Shown piece after piece: positions 22,273 through 24,736 of a DNA stretch of 24,736 nucleotides. The notes beneath the pieces were generated by a model, which was given only the letters and a program-made list of their open reading frames with translations, was not told the DNA's origin and made no database searches. This stretch comes from JAAAOZ01 sp964496595 (GTDB taxonomy: Bacteria; Chloroflexota; Anaerolineae; B4-G1; SLSP01). The DNA lies in contig CAZCAI010000066.1 of assembly GCA_964496595.1 (NCBI GenBank), forward strand, positions 1 through 24,736, given 5' to 3'. Position numbers and translations under genes: made by a program. Each line of letters starts with the position of its first letter. Within the stretch, counting starts at the first letter, position 1.

Positions 22273-23508
22273 ATGAAACAATTACTAACCTTAACCCCCC
22301 GACCGGTCGCGCTGCGGCGACTGTTGGACGCCCTGCCGACCACGCCAATCCCCTCAGAGCGAATACCCACGGCGCAGGCGCTGGGTCGCGTGCTGGCCGA
22401 AGATGTCACCGCGACCCACCCGCTGCCGCACTTTGCCCGTTCAACGGTGGATGGCTACGCCGTCCGCGCCCAGGATACCGTCGGCGCCAGCGAATCGCTG
22501 CCCGCGTACATGGAGGTGGTGGGCGAGCTACCGATGGGCCGGCCCCCGGCGCTCGCGGTCGGCGAGGGCGAAGCGGCGCTCATCCACACGGGCGGTGCGC
22601 TCCCGGAGGGCGCGGACGCCGTCGTGATGGTGGAGCGCACCCAGGAGGCCGGCCCCGACGAGATCGAGGTACTCAAGGCGGTCGCCAGCGGCGAAAACGT
22701 CATCCCCGTGGGCGAGGATGTGCAGCCCGGTGATCTGGTGCTGCGCGCCGGCCATCGCTTGCGCGCGCAGGGCTTAGGCGGATTGGCCGCGTTAGGCATC
22801 ATGGCGGTCAACGTCGCGCGCCAACCGCACGTCGCCATCCTCTCCACCGGCGACGAACTGGTCCCGCCGGAGCAGACGCCAGAGATGAATCAGGTGCGCG
22901 ACATCAACAGCATCACCATCGCGGCCCTGATCACGGCGAACGGCGGCGCGCCGCTGCGCCGGGAGATCGTCCCCGATGACGCCGACGCGCTCTACGAAGC
23001 CGCCGCGAAGGCGTGGCAGGCGGCGGATATGATCATCATCACAGCGGGCAGCTCGGTGAGCGTGCGCGATATGACCGCCGAGGTCATCCAGCGGCTGGGC
23101 GAGCCGGGCGTGCTCGTCCACGGCGTGACCATCAAGCCGGGCAAGCCGACGATCTTGGGGATGTGCGGCCCGAAGCCGGTCTTCGGCCTGCCGGGAAATC
23201 CCGTCTCGGCGATGAATGCCGCCCGCCTCTTCGTCGCGCCGGTGCTGTGGCGGCTCCAGGGCAGCGAAGCGCCGCGTCAGGGCATCGTCCACGCGCGGAT
23301 GGCGGAAAACACGGCGGGCGCCACCGGGCGCGAGACCTTCGTCTCCGTCCGCCTGGAGGAACGCGAGGATGGGCTGTGGGCCACGCCCAACTTTGGGGAA
23401 TCGAACCTCATCTTCACGCTGGTGCGCGGCGAGGGCGTCGTCCGCATCCCCATGGGCGCGACCGGCCTCCCCCAAGGCGCCGAGGTCGCGGTGATGTTGT
23501 TGACATGA
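22273..23508 (+). CDS. moeA: Molybdopterin molybdotransferase MoeA
   Basis: A 411-residue MoeA that inserts molybdate into adenylylated molybdopterin in molybdenum cofactor synthesis. Motifs seen: STVDGYAVRAQDT (about 57-69), HTGGALPEGADAVVMVE (106-122), AILSTGDELV, ITAGSSVSVRDMTAEV (from about 255; the MoeA GGxSxG-like loop), KPGKPTILG and LPGNPVSAM (306-314). A C-terminal beta domain follows. AGGAGG (22262-22267) fixes the start, and the open frame upstream runs through the heptamer repeat. Its TGA overlaps the start of the next gene. No other cofactor genes or molybdoenzymes are visible here. Confidence 0.92.
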   Translation: MKQLLTLTPRPVALRRLLDALPTTPIPSERIPTAQALGRVLAEDVTATHPLPHFARSTVDGYAVRAQDTVGASESLPAYMEVVGELPMGRPPALAVGEGEAALIHTGGALPEGADAVVMVERTQEAGPDEIEVLKAVASGENVIPVGEDVQPGDLVLRAGHRLRAQGLGGLAALGIMAVNVARQPHVAILSTGDELVPPEQTPEMNQVRDINSITIAALITANGGAPLRREIVPDDADALYEAAAKAWQAADMIIITAGSSVSVRDMTAEVIQRLGEPGVLVHGVTIKPGKPTILGMCGPKPVFGLPGNPVSAMNAARLFVAPVLWRLQGSEAPRQGIVHARMAENTAGATGRETFVSVRLEEREDGLWATPNFGESNLIFTLVRGEGVVRIPMGATGLPQGAEVAVMLLT

Positions 23509-24665
23509 ACGCTAATACAGTCTCCGCCGCCCATCCAAATCTGCCGTACCTGACCACGAGATGGAATCTCCCCGACGGCCCCGCGCAGATCCTGCGCTTG
23601 CCCGGCGTGCCCGCGCCCGGCCCGGCGCACACGATCCTCTACCGCGCCCTGCGAGAGATTCGAGCCGCGCGCGTCTTCGTCGCGGGGCCGGGGTGCGCGG
23701 CGACGGCCCTCTGGGCTGCCCGCAGCGGCGCCGAGGTCGGCTATTGGACCTACGACAGCGCCGAGGCCAGCGCTCTGAGAGCAACCTTCGCGACGCAGGG
23801 ACAATCGCCGCCGCGTATCTGGCTGCAACCCGGCTTCGCGGGCCTGCCGGCAGGGACGTATCAATCCGCGCTGATCCATCTGCCGCGCGGGCGCGCGCTC
23901 CAGGAGGAGATATTGGCGCTGGCCGGCGCGATGGTCGAGCCGGGCGGGCGCATCGCCTTCGTCGGCGCGAAGAACGAGGGCGTGAAGCGCGCGCTCAAAG
24001 CGGCGCGGCAGCGCTTCGGCCACGCGGGCATCGTCGCGCGCAAGGGAGGATGGCACGCCGGCCTATCGCAGCGGCCCCGCGAGGGCGATTTTCCAATCCC
24101 CTCGCTCACGTTCCAGCGTCACTCGATTACCGTAGCCGGGCAAGCGACGACGCTCGTCAGTTGCGCGGGCGCGTTCGCGGCGGATCGCTTGGATGTGGGT
24201 GCGGCGGCGCTCATCGAAGGCTTAGCGAGCGCGCCGATGACCGACGCCCAGGTGCTGGATCTAGGCTGCGGGACTGGCCTGGTCGGACTAGTGGCCGCCC
24301 GACGCGACGCAAGCGTCACCTTCACGGACGTCTCCGCGCGCGCCATCGCGTCAACGCGCGAGACCTTGGCCGCCAACGACATCGCGCCGGCGGGACTGGC
24401 GCTGGGCTGGGCCGCCGAGGGCCTGCCCGACGGCGCCTTCGACCTCGTGATAACAAATCCGCCCTTCCATCAGGGCCACGACGTGACGTTAGAGATCGCC
24501 CAAGCCTTTATTCGCAGCGCGCGGCGCGTGCTGCGTCCCGGCGGCACGCTCTATCTGGTCGCCAACGCCTTCCTGCCCTATGAGCCGTGGCTGCGGGCGC
24601 ACTTCGCGCGGGTCACCACCGCGTACGAGGACGGGCGCTTCCGTGTCTGGCAGGCGAAGAGTTGA
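23505..24665 (+). CDS. RsmC/RlmG-like rRNA guanine-N2 methyltransferase
   Basis: A 386-residue protein with two methyltransferase-fold halves, the layout of RsmC and RlmG. The N-terminal half (to about 190) keeps the fold but lacks a clear SAM motif. The C-terminal half has SAM motif I VLDLGCGTGLVGL (about 250-262), an acidic motif II FTDVSARAI, and the catalytic motif TNPPFHQG with Asn318, characteristic of 16S m2G1207 and 23S m2G1835 enzymes. It ends in a strand pair typical of MTS-domain proteins. The ATG overlaps the moeA TGA (ATGA) and has no strong ribosome-binding site, so translation is probably coupled. The exact rRNA position modified cannot be told from sequence. Confidence 0.85.
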   Translation: MNANTVSAAHPNLPYLTTRWNLPDGPAQILRLPGVPAPGPAHTILYRALREIRAARVFVAGPGCAATALWAARSGAEVGYWTYDSAEASALRATFATQGQSPPRIWLQPGFAGLPAGTYQSALIHLPRGRALQEEILALAGAMVEPGGRIAFVGAKNEGVKRALKAARQRFGHAGIVARKGGWHAGLSQRPREGDFPIPSLTFQRHSITVAGQATTLVSCAGAFAADRLDVGAAALIEGLASAPMTDAQVLDLGCGTGLVGLVAARRDASVTFTDVSARAIASTRETLAANDIAPAGLALGWAAEGLPDGAFDLVITNPPFHQGHDVTLEIAQAFIRSARRVLRPGGTLYLVANAFLPYEPWLRAHFARVTTAYEDGRFRVWQAKS

Positions 24666-24736
24666 GTCCCATCGAAAATGTAGTATCAGTAGATGAAAAA
24701 TCTCTTCCGGGCGGGGAGTCTCTGTGGTATATTAAG

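Noticed and set aside
23013..23504. Upstream extension of the methyltransferase frame through moeA
   Set aside because: It is the shadow frame of the conserved moeA C-terminus; the real start overlaps the moeA stop.
24666..24736. Start of another gene at the right edge
   Set aside because: Only 71 AT-richer bases remain; no start with a ribosome-binding site and lasting open frame can be seen.

Overview
The window looks like chromosomal DNA of a GC-rich bacterium, most probably a member of the Chloroflexota (Anaerolineae/Caldilineae-like). This is an inference from gene content and style: a free-standing CTC/TL5-type L25, a MoxR-DUF58-transglutaminase operon, an EF-G-like second GTPase, palindrome-rich interspersed repeats and 7-nt tandem repeats between genes. 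No rRNA, tRNA, CRISPR array, phage or transposase gene is visible.

Layout. 1-59: possible end of an upstream gene. 60-458: non-coding, with a structured element and a strong terminator. 459-2265 (+): two-gene unit, a GIY-YIG/zinc-ribbon/NUDIX fusion followed by an ABC ATPase. 2266-2543: repeat remnant, promoter and a leader with an intrinsic terminator. 2544-4610 (+): EF-G-like GTPase, convergent with L25 (4836-5507, -), each with its own terminator. L25 also has a leader with promoter plus terminator. 5508-6336: mostly non-coding, with a cruciform-type repeat and promoters. 6337-6696 (+): small membrane protein. 6941-14466 (+): a branched-chain amino acid (Liv/HAAT) ABC transport operon, comprising a lipoprotein with two tandem LivK domains, LivH, an enlarged LivM, LivG, LivF and a separate single-domain LivK. 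14490-15211 (+): toxin-antitoxin pair whose PIN toxin carries a one-base frameshift. 15259-16830 (-): FGGY sugar kinase. 16910-17059: second copy of the cruciform repeat. 17068-21913 (-): transglutaminase, DUF58 and MoxR, transcribed moxR first. 22273-24665 (+): moeA and an RsmC-like rRNA methyltransferase, overlapping by ATGA.

How the parts work together. The Liv operon is the functional centre: three periplasmic-type binding domains in two polypeptides would feed one LivHM-GF importer. Hairpin terminators after the double binding protein and after livF probably tune the ratio of binding protein to membrane complex. The MoxR/DUF58/transglutaminase set is a familiar envelope-associated cluster of unknown substrate. 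The translation genes (EF-G-like, L25) share a layout of consensus promoter, intrinsic terminator and then gene, which suggests transcription attenuation.

Most notable for follow-up: the tandem LivK lipoprotein, the roughly 90-residue insertion in LivM, the attenuator-like leaders, the GIY-YIG-NUDIX fusion, and the palindromic repeat family whose two copies keep base pairing while their outer stem sequence differs.
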